From contig JAHRHY010000009.1 in the NCBI GenBank assembly GCA_019671135.1, positions 1,984,001 through 2,048,000 on the forward strand: DNA of 64,000 nucleotides. The letters are read 5' to 3'. Positions 48,885-60,899 of this stretch are shown here, piece after piece. Source of the stretch: Linnemannia hyalina (taxonomy: Eukaryota; Mortierellomycota; Mortierellomycetes; Mortierellales; Mortierellaceae). The number at the start of each line of letters is the position of its first letter. The stretch's first letter is position 1. The notes beneath the pieces were generated by a model. That model saw nothing but the letters and a program-made list of their open reading frames with translations, made no database searches and was not told the origin of the DNA. The position numbers and the translations under genes are program-made.

Positions 48885-49608
48885 TTTGTCTCTTTTTTTG
48901 CTTTGTTAGAAAGAAGTTGAGGTGTGTGTGTAAGGTCTGCTCCTTTGGTTGGCGAGTCCTTTTTTTTGCGCTTGCTGATTTGATCCGAGGGTCGTGTCGG
49001 TCGAGGGTGGATATCAGGGCAAGAGGAGTGACGGATGGGTGAATAGCAGGAGAGGAATGAATATAGGGAGGGGTAAGGATGAAAGGGCGATGCCAAGGAA
49101 AAGTAGGGTCGCCAAAGGGGTATATCGTCAAGTAAAACAAGTAAGGTACAAAAAGAAATAATTGAAGGGTATCTGGAGCAGGGTATATGAGAGGAGGTAA
49201 ATCCAAGAAGTGAAAAAAGCGTAAGTCAATGGGAAAAGGGCACGACGAGGCAAAGTGGTTTCGAGAGAAAAGAAGGAAATAAAAGAGGTGAACGCGAGAA
49301 AAGAAAAGCGAAAAAGAAAGAAGAGAAAAAGAAAAGGGCACTCGGAAGACAAGGCGATGAAGAAGGCTCATTATTGTCATCGTTCATATGTCTTCATCCT
49401 CGACTTGTCCTTGATGTCCTCGCCTTTCGTTTTCTTCCTACACCAGTCAAGCAACATATGAACACCTTTGTCATCACCCATCGTCCATCCTCATATCTCC
49501 TTTTTTCCACTCTAGCAAACAATGGAATGTAATCCCTCCCTCTTTTCTCCCCGTTCTATCGCAACGAGAACAAAAAAGAAAGGGTAAAAAAGCAGTGAGG
49601 GGTGTAGA
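48885..49608. other. Promoter side of the Fz-like gene
   Basis: About 0.7 kb, GA-rich on the plus strand (CT-rich on the coding strand of the gene starting at 48884), like the other promoters here. No gene supported. Confidence 0.45.
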
Positions 49609-49842
49609 CTAGGTCTTCTTTCCCGTCTCTGTGGTTTGAATGACCTCTTCCTTGCCTTCTGTCGTCTTGCTCAATTGGCTTGGATCGTGATATGGGCCAG
49701 GGGCCACCACTTCACCAAAGGTCAATGACCGAAGAAGAAATTCCAATTCGGACGTCCCCTTTCTTCACTCGCGCCCTCACCCTTGTCTTATTGCTCTTTT
49801 TTGACAACCCACCCAACCCACCAACGCCGTGTCGTCGCTCAT
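49609..49842 (-). CDS. Possible very small two-exon gene, function unknown
   Basis: A minus-strand stretch from about 49758 to the stop at 49609-49611 reads smoothly: GTSELEFLLRSLTFGEVVAP then GPYHDPSQLSKTTEGKEEVI and QTTETGKKT. It is upstream of a T-rich 3' flank. An acceptor (AAAG) at 49759 and a candidate first exon (ATG at 49842, MSDDTAL, donor GTGGGT at 49821) would give 56 residues. The composition is non-repetitive and unlike the surrounding tracts, which is the only reason to list it. No family recognised, and the first exon is a guess. Confidence 0.22.
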
Positions 49843-50886
49843 GAAAGAATCGGAATAAGGCGCAAGCGCCATTCAAGGTAGTCTGCCCTACCGTAAAATG
49901 CGTCGTCCACCACACACCCACCCAAGAGACATACACCCGAGAGTCGACAACTGTTGAAGGCACTAGGGATGACTAGAACCCTCCTTCACTTCCTAATGGC
50001 AATGCCTATATCCTTCAATAGCAGTTTGACCAATACACCCACTCTTTTACCTTCATGGCAAGGCAAGGCCCCCCTATCCGTTAGAAACTCCCCAAAACAC
50101 TCTACCGAAAGTAGAGAACACAAGGACGGCCCATAGATGTGGTTTAATTTCGGCGTCTTCTCTCCTCTTTGTTGGCCAGCATACCACAACACGCATCGCC
50201 CCTTGGCATTTTTTTTTATCTTGGGGACAGCTATCCCTGCGCCATAAATAGCAACCAGACAAAATAAAGTGCAGGGAACCAACATACTATCGGTATTGCA
50301 CATAACGAAGCTTACCCTTTGTCTTCTTGTGTTCCTTTAATTGCCTGCCTGCTTCTCTCCTCTTTTCTCTCCTGTCCCACGCGAGTACTGTCAGAGCGAG
50401 GAAGCCTTTTTTTAGTGCAGAGACCGTTTGTTGTGCAGGAAGCAAGACCCTGTCCGTGTGTCCCGTTCAACAAAATCCTACTTTACTCAATCTGCTCTCA
50501 CCCTTCCATCATTCTGGGACACTAACCCAAAAGCGATGACGTTTCTGTCAAACCAAACCCTACCACCCAAAATCCCCTTCAGAAATAAACAAGAGCACCG
50601 ACATAAAGCCATCCAGGGTCCTTCTCAGAGAAGGAGCTAGAGCTAATTGCTTCCTTTCTCTCTTCAATACAAGCGCTTACATCCATTACGCAAGCAAAAC
50701 TGGTGCATTGAACGAACAGGATTATTAGTAGTGTATTTACAACTATTTTTTTTTTGAAGCGAGAAAAGAAGAACAAATGTATGTGTGCAAGTGTAGATGA
50801 TAGATATGATAGCTGAAAATGGGTAAAATGAGCGGATGAAAGGACTAGGCTAAACGAAGTAGAGAACAACAAGGAAAAGACAGAGT
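49843..50886. other. Intergenic, no gene seen
   Basis: About 1 kb up to the 3' end of the Skg6-like gene. Short unsupported frames only. A sequence at 50085-50140 and 50210-50300 is moderately GC-balanced but gives no coherent protein. Confidence 0.4.
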
Positions 50887-52089
50887 TTATCTACGAGCGT
50901 GGCCATATTCGTCATATCCCTGATGCTGGTACCCGCCTCCAACATTCGAGGCCGCATACCCTGCATCCTGTGCACCATATCCACCACCAACCTGTGAACC
51001 GCCATATCCACCACCACCAACCTGGGAACCACCATATCCACCACCAACCTGGGACCCACCATAATCGTGCTGCCCAGCGCCATAAGCAGTGTTATCATAC
51101 CCATGATCATACCCCTGCGAATGGTCATAGCCCTGATGGTCATAAACCGCCTGCTGTGGTCCATAAGCATCATGTCCGTATCCACCCTGTGCAGTTGTAT
51201 CGTTGACATATGCGGCATCATAGTACTGGTCGTCTGAGGGGAGAGAAGCGTTGGCGTTGTAGGGCGATTTGGTGGGTGCTGGTTCTGCGGGTTGATCTCC
51301 TAGGTTGCGCAGGAAGACTGTGTCGGATTCGTAGGTCCGGGGGTAGTCCTGATAGTCGTCTCCTCCAATCTTTCTCTGGAAATCTCTCGACGGCTATTGT
51401 TTGTTTGTTTGTTTGTTTGTTTATTTGGAGGTACAGGTGAGGTAATGGGTGGAGGTTAGTTTTCAAGAACAAACAACAAGAACATGATTTCATGTAACCA
51501 TGTACATCACAAAAAGACTTACAGAGAGCTTCCACTTCCTAAAGACCCAGATACCAATGGCAGCAGCAACGACAACAGAGCCAACAACAATACCAGCCGT
51601 CGCAAGGTTGGTACCCGTCGACGGCTTTTCACTAGCGGGCGTCGGCGAAGGAGTAGTGGTGGTAGTGGCAGTGGCAGAGCCAGTGGTCACAATACCACCA
51701 GTTCCTGCTCCAGCCCCCCTTGAAGTTGTTTGACCTTTGGATTGGGTAGGCACTACTGCATGTGATGACGAAGTGGGTTGGGCAGATGGGTTTACTGGAT
51801 TATCAGTCGAGACGGGTGGGATCGTTGGGATGACGGGTTCGGTAGTCGCACTTGATGTTGTTGATGATGGTGCGTCTGTTGTGGGTGTTGGTGCTGCGGT
51901 GGTTGCAGGGGCAGAAGTTTCGCCGCCTGTAGTAGCGGCTGGATCTCCCGGGGCAGCGGGTGAGGCGGCGGCGGGCTGGGCGGCAGGCTCGGCAGCCATG
52001 GGGACGACGTCTCCCAACGTCTGTGCTGTCACCGATGTAGCTACGAGTGCCAATACCAAGAGGACCAGCGTCGACCTTTTCAGCAGCAT
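50887..52089 (-). CDS. Skg6-like single-pass membrane protein
   Basis: Two exons, 52089-51523 and 51393-50887, phase 0; 357 residues. A signal peptide (MLLKRSTLVLLVLALVATSV, cleavage near TAQ) is followed by about 125 residues rich in Ala/Pro/Thr/Ser, presumably O-glycosylated. A membrane segment follows (NLATAGIVVGSVVVAAAIGI, about residues 157-180), then FRKWKLSPSRDFQRKI just inside, and a tail of about 165 residues. The short juxtamembrane block spanning the splice site is the conserved hallmark I associate with fungal Skg6/Axl2-type transmembrane proteins, which act in polarity or wall-integrity signalling. The tail ends in Gly/Tyr/Gln repeats (YGGSQVGGG three times; QGYDH units), a disordered low-complexity region similar in flavour to the tail of the protein at 10213-11721. 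The intron contains a (TTTG)n tract at about 51402-51425. Confidence 0.8.
51402..51425. repeat. (GTTT)n microsatellite in an intron
   Basis: Five to six GTTT units close to the 3' splice site of the Skg6-like gene (AAACAAACAAACAAACAATAG on the coding strand). Confidence 0.85.
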
Positions 52090-55000
52090 GTTTTTTGGTT
52101 GTGCGTATATGTATGTATGTGTGTTGGTTGGTTGTTATCTGTGTATGGTTGTCAGGTAGGGTAGTAGGAGTTGAAAGAGGGAGTAAGATATGGGAGAGAG
52201 AGCGATGAGTTAAATAAGTGTGTGTGCGAGGGGAATGGAATGGTATATTAGAGTTGTAAGGAGAGTAGAGAGTGGAGAGAAAAGAGATGAGCGTATGAAA
52301 GGGAAGGGAAGAGAAAAGAAAGAAGAGAGAGAGACGAAACGAAACGAATGGATGCAGAATGTTATTAATATCCATTTTTTGATATTGGCTGAGACACACA
52401 GGAGAAATAAAAGAGAGTCGCTCAGGAACAAGGGGATAGAACGATTGAAAACGCCTCTTTGGAACGGCGAAAGAGGGGTGCCATATGATGTGCGATATGT
52501 TTCCAACCAGGGGGGTCATAAAGCAAAGCAGGGGTTGCAATAAGACAACAGTGTTCATTTTTCAACACTCCATCCATTGTTCCCTTTCTCTCTCTCTCTT
52601 TCTCGCTATGGTTCATATCGCATTGCTTTCATGCCAACCCAACTATATGCCTTGCAGTTGCATGTTGCAACGGCCATCTCCTGGATATAACAGCGATTGA
52701 ACAACTGTACAGAGACAAAGCAAGCAGACAAGCAAGCAGGCGAACCCATCTCACTTGGTTAACGCCCATGTGTATCAAAGAGGTGTATGTGGCACATAGT
52801 ACACACACATTAATCAATAATGTAGATAATATATGATAATGAACCATCCTCCCTATGTCCCTTCTCTTCCCTTCAGGCAGCCATGCCCTCAGAATGAATG
52901 GATGAATGAAATAAAGTCGACAATAAAAAAAGAACAACACAAAAAAGAAAGGGAGCCCAGAACGTCCGGCTTGTAAGATTGTCGGTCGGCGGTAAGAAAA
53001 AAAAATAACAATAACAGAAATAGCCGCATTGGCACCCCACCAGACAAACACCCGCTGTGGCCAACCCACGATATCCAACATTATCGGTTGTTGTTGATGT
53101 TGCGCACATCACCATCGTCGAAGAGAGGGCAGGTGTGAGCCCTTGCAGAAGGAAGAGAAGGGCACACAAGGTTTGCAGGATTATTTTTCCGTTGTGAAAA
53201 AAATAGTTCCGTTGAATGGTTGTTGTTTGCCAATGCTGAGAGGACTTGAATGAATGTGAGCAAGAGCTCAAAGTGTGTTCGTTTTTAGATCAGGGCGCAT
53301 TGTCACACACACATGGCGTGCCAACTCTGTTTTTGATTGTGTTTCCACCGCTGTGCTCCATGGTTGACCCATGGGTGTGCATTCTAGATCTGTTTTGTTG
53401 GTCGTTGTTGTTGTTTGTGTGCCGGTCGCTGTATGTGGCAGGGAAGTGTGAAGAAGAAGGAGAGAGAAGTGTCTGTACCTGGAAAGGGGAAGGGACGGTG
53501 TGTTGAGGTGGTTATGACGGTCGGTGTGCCGAGTGTGCAAGAGAGAGAGAAGCAAAGTGGGGTGTTGATGGATGAAAGTACGAGGTTTGAAGAGTGGAAA
53601 GGAGGGCGAATGAATGAGAGTGGAATGAATGAAAGAGAAAATGAAAGTGTGCGAGAAAGAGAGTAAAGAAGGGAACAGAAAGGAGAGGAAAAGGCCAATA
53701 GAGGAGCACAAGCGAGACAATGCGTCGGCCTTTGTTTTCTCTCCATCTCTTCCCCGTATTCACTGCCCTCTTGCTGTCGCCCCCTGTGCGTGTACGCCGT
53801 TGATCCTATTCGTCCGTCAAGACAAGTCCCCGCCCAACCAGCCCTCAGGAACAACAACCCTGGTGCAAGTGGCATTGGGCAATTGGGGCAGGGGCGAACA
53901 ATGAAGAAAAGTGGCCTGGGTCATCCACGTCTTTTATTCGCCCCTCCTTCGTCTGCCATTCCCTGAAGTGATCAAATGGAGGAAGTGATCAAGTCATCCA
54001 TTGTACCTTATCCGTCTAAGATGTGTCTCTGTCGCTGATCTCACTTGTCTGTGATTGTGCCTTCTTCTCGATCGCACTCAGGCAGAGAAGAAGAAGCATT
54101 GCCTCCCCTCTTCCCCCCCTTCTACCAACAAACCCGCCTCATCACAAAGATAAACAATGGAAACAAGAGTAACATAACGCAATTGAACAATGCCAGAAGA
54201 GAACCAAAAGAGTCCAGGCAACATATTATCTTCCTCCACCCTTTCTTTCTTCCTTTCTTCCTTTCTTCCTTTTCTTCCTATCTTTCCTTCATAGCTCAAG
54301 TTCTCCCCCCCATGCCTATCAAAAGCAACAGCGATTACCTGGAAAAAGCAAAATATCAATGGTCATAAGCAAGGTATGGGTCACTCGTGGTCCTTTTATC
54401 TGACACTTTCAAGCTCCCCCCCTAATTCTCATCGTCTGTCCAAGTCATGGTCATGTCATTCTACTTCCACGTTCAAAAATTATTTGTATTTGAGAACGTG
54501 TGCTGTGTACTGAATCTGGGTGCTTTTGTTTGCCCACATGCACAAACACCATCTTTCTTCGTACACAGACGCCCATCTTGCCTTGGCTGACATCCAAGAC
54601 CTAATCTAATTTTGGCCCAATGAACAATGGGATTTTAAGTGACCCTTTTCTTTTTTTCTTTTTCTTTTGCCGATCTAGGTGAGCGAATCAACATCTTCAT
54701 GTCATTCTTACTGCTGTCTCCTTGAGTGCTTGGGCTTTGAACAGTGAGGGGAACAGACAGCGAGGAAGGGAGGTCCCTTTTATTTCGCACTAGCACCACA
54801 TCCACAGAGCCGAGGAGGGGAGCAAAAAAAAAAAAACTCTGGCAGGGACACCCAGGTCAAGTAGAAAGGGGGAAGCGAGATATATCTGCCCCGTCCGCTT
54901 AAACCAAATGAAAATTAATTTCGCTCTTGCAAAATGAAATCTATCAAAAAAACGTAAAAGGCAGTGCGTCGAGACCTCTCTTTACCCCTGTTTTTGTCTC

Positions 55001-55799
55001 TCATTGCTGCAAATGTAATCATTTTCAACTGCAGAGGGGGATACGTCCATGCCTCCGCCCTTCCATCTTCTTACGCCCTCCCCTACTTTCTTCCCCTCCC
55101 CCCCATCTTCCATAAAAAAAACAACAACATTGCAACTCATCTCCGACGAGGCAAACAGCTCCGAGTGCATCAAAAACAAACTTATCGCCCAACAGTCAGT
55201 CCCCTTCCCCCTCCTGTTCCCTGTAGCCAACAAGAAAAACAATTGTCCCAAAACTCCAAAAAAAACAAAATGTTCATCTGTCCCACACAGCCCATCAGTC
55301 AATTGCAATTGCACTCCAAAGGCGAGTGAAAATGTCCCGATCAAAATAGCAAGACAAGCAAAGACCTACGACAAAAAACAACAAAAGACAAAGCAAAGTA
55401 CCTTCCGCCTGACATAGATCTCCCTTCCCCTCTCTTCCAAAACAGTTCTCGCGCCTTCAGATTTTTTTTTGCGCGGCGCGCGGGGTGGGGGGGGACATTG
55501 TTCATCAATTGACAGCAAATTAAAGACCAACCCCTACTTACCCTCCAACCATGTTCAATTGCTCATATCATGGAGCATTGGGTCCTCGCTCGCTTAATTC
55601 GACTATTTTTGTGAATTCTTGTGCCAGTGTGCACCCAACACTCACATCCCGCAAATCAACCCTTGTTTCCCCTACCTGCAAGAAGAAAAAAGGTTCATGT
55701 ATGTGTATGCAATTGATGTTGCTTTAATTCAGAGCCCCTGCACCACAAATGAAAGACTAAAATACAGAATGAAAGAAAACGAAACAAAGAAAAGAGAAA
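52090..55799. other. Long intergenic stretch, no gene seen
   Basis: About 3.7 kb between the start of the Skg6-like gene (52089) and the 3' end of the PI4K gene (55800). It is AC/CT- or GA-biased in turns, with simple tracts such as TTTCTTCC units at 54245-54275 and GTGGGGTGGGGGGG at 55484-55495. The part next to 52089 should be promoter and the part next to 55800 a 3' UTR. No frame has splice, domain or composition support. Confidence 0.5.
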
Positions 55800-58700
55800 T
55801 CACCACCAGGAAAAGTAGGGCAGGTTCTTGGTGACAGGTTCGATGCGCTCAACAAGGACAACACGCCGCTCGCGAAGCTCACGCTCTCGCTGTCGCTGCT
55901 TCCTCAACTTGCGCTCCCTCCTCGCCGCCTGACCAAGTCCGAACCCCTCAACCGCCAACAAATGCCCATCAAAACTGAGTCCTCGTCGGAGTCGGTCGGC
56001 CCATTTCGGCCTCTCACCCAACCCATCTTCTCCTTCTCTAGATCCAGAGACAGCTCCGTAGCCACGAGTAAAGAATCCTCGGCCACGCTCAGGTTCATCA
56101 ACGGCTCCTTCTCTCGAGGACGATGTTGACTCTTGAGTTCCAACCTTGAACAGTCTCGTTCGTGCCGCCTCCAAAGTGTCAGTGTCGCCTGAAGGGGATG
56201 CCACGGCCTCGAATCGGATCGTGCCCGTCTTGTCGTCCTGCTCAGTCCGACTACGACGATGGTTTCTTGGACTGCTGGCCTGCGACGCACCCACAACAGC
56301 CGCAACGGTAGACTCGTCCATCGGATGAACCAACCCCTGTGAAGGTGGTCTCAGCGTTGCCTCTTGGGGCAATGGTTGTGCTGGTGTAGGAGCAGGCCGA
56401 CGACGAGGAGACCTTCCACCTTCACTCTGATGACTCTGTCGACGACGATGGTTACTTGCTCCAGCTGGACCTTCTCCGGTCTCTGCCAGTGCCATATCGA
56501 TCGAGACCATACCCTCTCGAGCCGTCCTCTGCGGATCCGTCAGTTGACTACTGCTGCTCCTACTACGACGGTGTGCCGCCGGTGCCCGAAGATCTCCCGT
56601 GCTCTCAGCAAGGTCATCCGAGAACCCATCATACTCCTCATCATACGAGAACGCATCCTCGTCATCATCCTCGTCGTCATCGTAGTCGTACTCATCCTCC
56701 AGATCGTACTCACCATCACTCACAACCTGTCGGAAACTGTTATGCTTGGGCAGCTGCAACGACGACGCATTCTCCTCGATTTCAACCACCACATGCGGGA
56801 CATTCTTGGCCTTCAAGCTCTCCGGATCCAAGTACGACGACGCTACTCCTTCACCAACCGCTGTCGAAGAAGTCGAAAGAGTCTTGATGTTCGACAGTCG
56901 GTCCCCCACCGAGGACCTCATGCTGCCATAACTGAGGTAGCCAGACTTGGCATCCATGGTCATGGCCTTGGGTTGTGTAGTGGTATATTTGTGGCCATAT
57001 CCCATGCTACCATATCCTGTAGTGCCTTCCTGTGGTTGCGATCCTGGAGCCTGACCGTTAGCCTGGATGGGAAGGCCAAGACTTGGGATCAATCCCAGCT
57101 GAGCAGGCGAGACACCGGGCTCTAAAGTGACCTCCTCATCCCAAACGACCAAAGCAACACGACGGCAGAGGTCCATAGGTCCTTGGTCCAGGTTCTTGAG
57201 TGTCTCGACAATGTTCCAGCCCTGGCCCTTCATGACCGCCATCTGCTTGTCAAACATGCCCTGGTCAAAGTCACTGTCAATGCTGAACAGTCTCCTCAGG
57301 TCTGCAATCGTCTCACGCCACCATACAGGGGAAGACAAGAGGGGCAAAAAGTGGTCCCGGGTGGCCTTGGTGAATGGCTGAGAGATCAGGGGGCGAGGCA
57401 GGAACAGCCATCCGTAAGGGTACGAGCGCCAAGAGTCGGGGTGCTTGAAGGGAAAGGCAAGACCATTGTCGATGGCTGCGACGTGGACATGATTGGCTCC
57501 GTAGTGAGCCTCCATGACCTCTGCAGGGGTCAACTTGGTGTCTTTGGTAGTGCTAGACGTTGCAGCTGCCTCTGTCTCCAAGGATGACCGCTTGGTAGGC
57601 GATCCAGAGCGCTGCTCCTGGCTCAACAATCCTGTGCGCTCAGTGGCATTGTCGTCGTCCTGCAAAAGCTCCATGCCAGAGACAGCCCGGGAGAGGTTGG
57701 ACCGCGGTGGCGTTCCAGGAGGGGTGACCAGCATGCCGTTGCGACTTGATGATCCCTCACGCAAGGAAGAGTTGGAACGAACAGACCCCCGATCTGAGTA
57801 CAGACCCAACAGATCGCCGACCCTAGAGTTCCGCCTTGCTGGCTCTTGTTGGATATGACTCCTCTGAGTACCAACAGGTGCTGTCACAATCGAAATCCCT
57901 TCTTTTTCGCAATACCGAATCATCCAATTGTCCAAACCTCGGTCTATTGTTGGTTGACAAACACTTTGTTAGGTCAATTCATACAATGGCGGTAACGCAT
58001 TACATGTCCGACAATTGAGAGGGGAACATGAGCGTACCTGTGTTTCGGATGAGATAGTCGAGGATGATCATCTTTTCAAACTGTTCCCGGAACTGTTGTT
58101 GGAGGGCAGGTGTCCAGTTGAATCCAGGCCTATCAGGACCGTGTCCGTGTCCGCCCGCCGCACCGCCATTCAAACTGGCTCCATCCGCTTCTTGATGGCT
58201 ATGAATGCTCTCAGGTGCAGAACGTCTCCATGTCTTTCCTTTGCCGTTAGCATCGCCAACAGGAGTCTCGAGGGGCCAAGGGTGGTCACGCATAAACAGG
58301 TTGGCATCCTTGAATCCGTTCAAAAACAGCTGGAAACTTCCGACCTTGTCAGGAAGGGGCTTCGCACCCTTTTGCAGCTGAGCAGCGCGACGGTCCAAGT
58401 AGTCATAGTGGAAAGCAGACGACGACAGCCACACCACCTCTGTACTTGGCACAATATTCAATTTGAGTCGACGGTCCACCAGCGAAGTAGCCGATTCTGA
58501 AATATATCCAAGATTAGGGATCAAGCTGAGAAGGGGGAATGCAAAAAAATGTTATTAGAGCTCTGCCTCCTCATTATTTGGATATTAACAACAGCCGTTT
58601 CCTTCTTGCAAAACTTACCAGCTACGCCCAAAACAGCAAGGAAAGAGGTTTCGATGGATCCACTTGGCCCACTTGGGATTGAGCTGACCGTAGGGCTCCT

Positions 58701-60899
58701 CGTTTTTGGGCTTGAAGACACCAACAATCTTGCCATCCAGGTTTCGACAAAAGTAAGATCCAGAGGATCCTTGTGCGATTCTCAAAGGCTGGATACCAGA
58801 ATGAATAGCCTCCTTGACAGAGTCCACAATTGCCACAAAGCGGGTGCTGTTCATAGGCTCCGCATGATCCGGTGTCAACGCTGGTGCAGGTTCAACAAGC
58901 TGTTGAAGGAAAATCAAAGCAAAAGAGAGAAAAGTCAGCTACAACTATTTTCCGATGGTAGCGAAACGATATATCTACAAGTCTTCTTCCTCCTCCTTCT
59001 CACACTTTCCTCTTTTCCATTTGTTACCCTCTTCCTTATGCCGTCTCCTTCCCGTCTCCTTCACATACCATTATGCTTTCTACACCCTTCTTTCAGGATC
59101 CTTCTCTCTCTCCCCTCTTCATTCCTTCCCATTTCTCTCCTATCCCTACCTCCTCTCTCCCTTCTCTCTCCCTGCGTCTCCCCACCCCTGTATTTTGCCA
59201 CATTGTTCCAAGGTGCAGCAGAAAGTAGTTATCAAACAGGGCATCCCGGATTTCCCGCATTCAGGTCCAGCAGCGGTAAAAAAACATTCCATGTCAAGGC
59301 ATTACAAGTGGCCGCTGTAAGTAGGACTTACAATGTTTCTACGGAGACACAGCCCATAAACCCAGAAAAATCTTTTTCCCTTTTCTCCATTTCCCGGTGT
59401 ATGTATGCCTCCTTGATACCCATCCCCCTTCCTCTCATCGCATCATTGACCGTGTCCATGTGTCCTCTCCATATTCTTGTTTCCTTTTTCATTGTGTGTT
59501 TGCGTGTCCTTTCCCTGATCCTGTGTCAAATCACTCCTGTACTTCCCCTTTAAAATACCGTACGCAATACACAAACAAGCGAAGAACAAAGAAACGGATC
59601 ACTCCTTAGAGGATGAATGTTTACCTTGCCGCCATCGACAGATGTCTCGACGGGTTTAAACACCGAGGATTGGATCACCCGCTGATCGTTCTCTCGGCCC
59701 AGTCCAGAACCCGAAGCGCGCCTCTGTCGTCGGCTGCCACCCAATCGTGGTCGGCTCCAACGAGAGGGAGTTGCATTGGCCTTGCCACCAACACCAAAAC
59801 CAAGACCCAACCCATCGCCCGATCCTAGCAAGGTGCCCCTCTCGCCTTGATTACTGTTACTGCCAGTAGTGCCACTTCCAGAGCCTGTATTGCTGTCAGG
59901 ACCCTGCAGGTGAGCACCAGAGACAACAGGACTAGTTGGCAATCCTGTTCCATCTCCGATGATTGGCTGGCTGTTGGTAATGGCATCGACGGTCGCCCCG
60001 CTCCTGGCCTGTTCGCGCAAGAGCTCCTCGGGCAGGTTGTGAAGATCGGGCCGAATCTCCCGCAGGACCTGTCGTCGCTGGGACTTTCGAATCCCCCGTG
60101 GGCCATCCTCGGTTGTGTATGGGTGTTGTTTGGGTCGGATGTGAAGCAGATCGGATGTCGATCCGGTCAGGTTCGGGTTGTTTTCCTTATTGTTGCCAAG
60201 AGGACCGGTTGCAAGTAACTTTGACCCGACGAGCCGTGCATATGTTGCATCCAGTGCACTACTGCTGTTGCTGCTTTCACTTTGGGAGTAGGTGGGGGCT
60301 GAGGTGGTCGAGGTGAGCCGATCCTTGAGTCCGAGAAGTGTCTTGTTCTTGGCAGCACCGAACCGCGGGAACTGGAAGGCAGGCAGAGGCGAAGACGAGG
60401 ACGAAGCATCGGCTGCTGCAGAGGATGTTGCATCCGCGGTTGTTGTTGTTGGCGCAGCTGGTGCAGATGCGATCGACTGTGCCGCCGGTCTCAGCCCAGT
60501 TGTGGTTGTTGTCGTTATAGTTGTTGTAGTTGTGGTGTTGTTGCCGTTGTTTGTTGTGTTTGTGGTTGTTGTGGAACTTGACTTCTTGGCGCCTTCCAAC
60601 GTAGACGTGTCACTTTCAACAAAGGGGCGACCGGGGTATGTGTAGCTTTCCATGGTGCGAGGACCAGGTGGCGTCGTTATGACGGAAGACGCCTTTGCTT
60701 CAGTAGTTGGAACAAGGGTAGAAGAGTCCTGTTGGCTCATTGTGACGGTGACATGACTGTGAGGGAGTTGCTGCTGCTGCTGGTCTGGTCTGTGCAATGA
60801 GTTGTTGTTGTTCGTGTTACTGTCGTTGTTGTCTTCGTGATCAGCAGCAGCAGAGGTGTCTTCTTGACTTAGAGGCAGGTAACCATGGTTGTTTGACAT
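55800..60899 (-). CDS. Type II phosphatidylinositol 4-kinase (Lsb6-like) with long disordered extensions
   Basis: Four exons: 60899-59625, 58899-58619, 58525-58038 and 57943-55800; 4,188 coding bases, 1,395 residues. Exon 1 (425 residues) is Ser/Thr/Asn-rich and disordered. The kinase starts in exon 2: a Gly-rich loop GSSGSYF (about 470), the ATP-binding Lys in VGVFKPKNEEPYG (about 489), then FPCCFGRSCLIPNLGYISES, whose cysteines sit where type II enzymes are palmitoylated. The catalytic motif DYLIRNTDRGLDNWM (about 676-690) spans the exon 3/4 junction. About 150 disordered residues are inserted before the DNG motif AAIDNGLAFPFKHPDSWRSY and YPYGWLFL. The kinase ends near residue 945; the remaining 450 residues are acidic and Ser/Arg-rich, closing NLPYFSWW. 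It makes PI4P on Golgi, endosome or vacuole membranes. Yeast Lsb6 is about 600 residues, so this one is more than twice as long. Confidence 0.9.
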
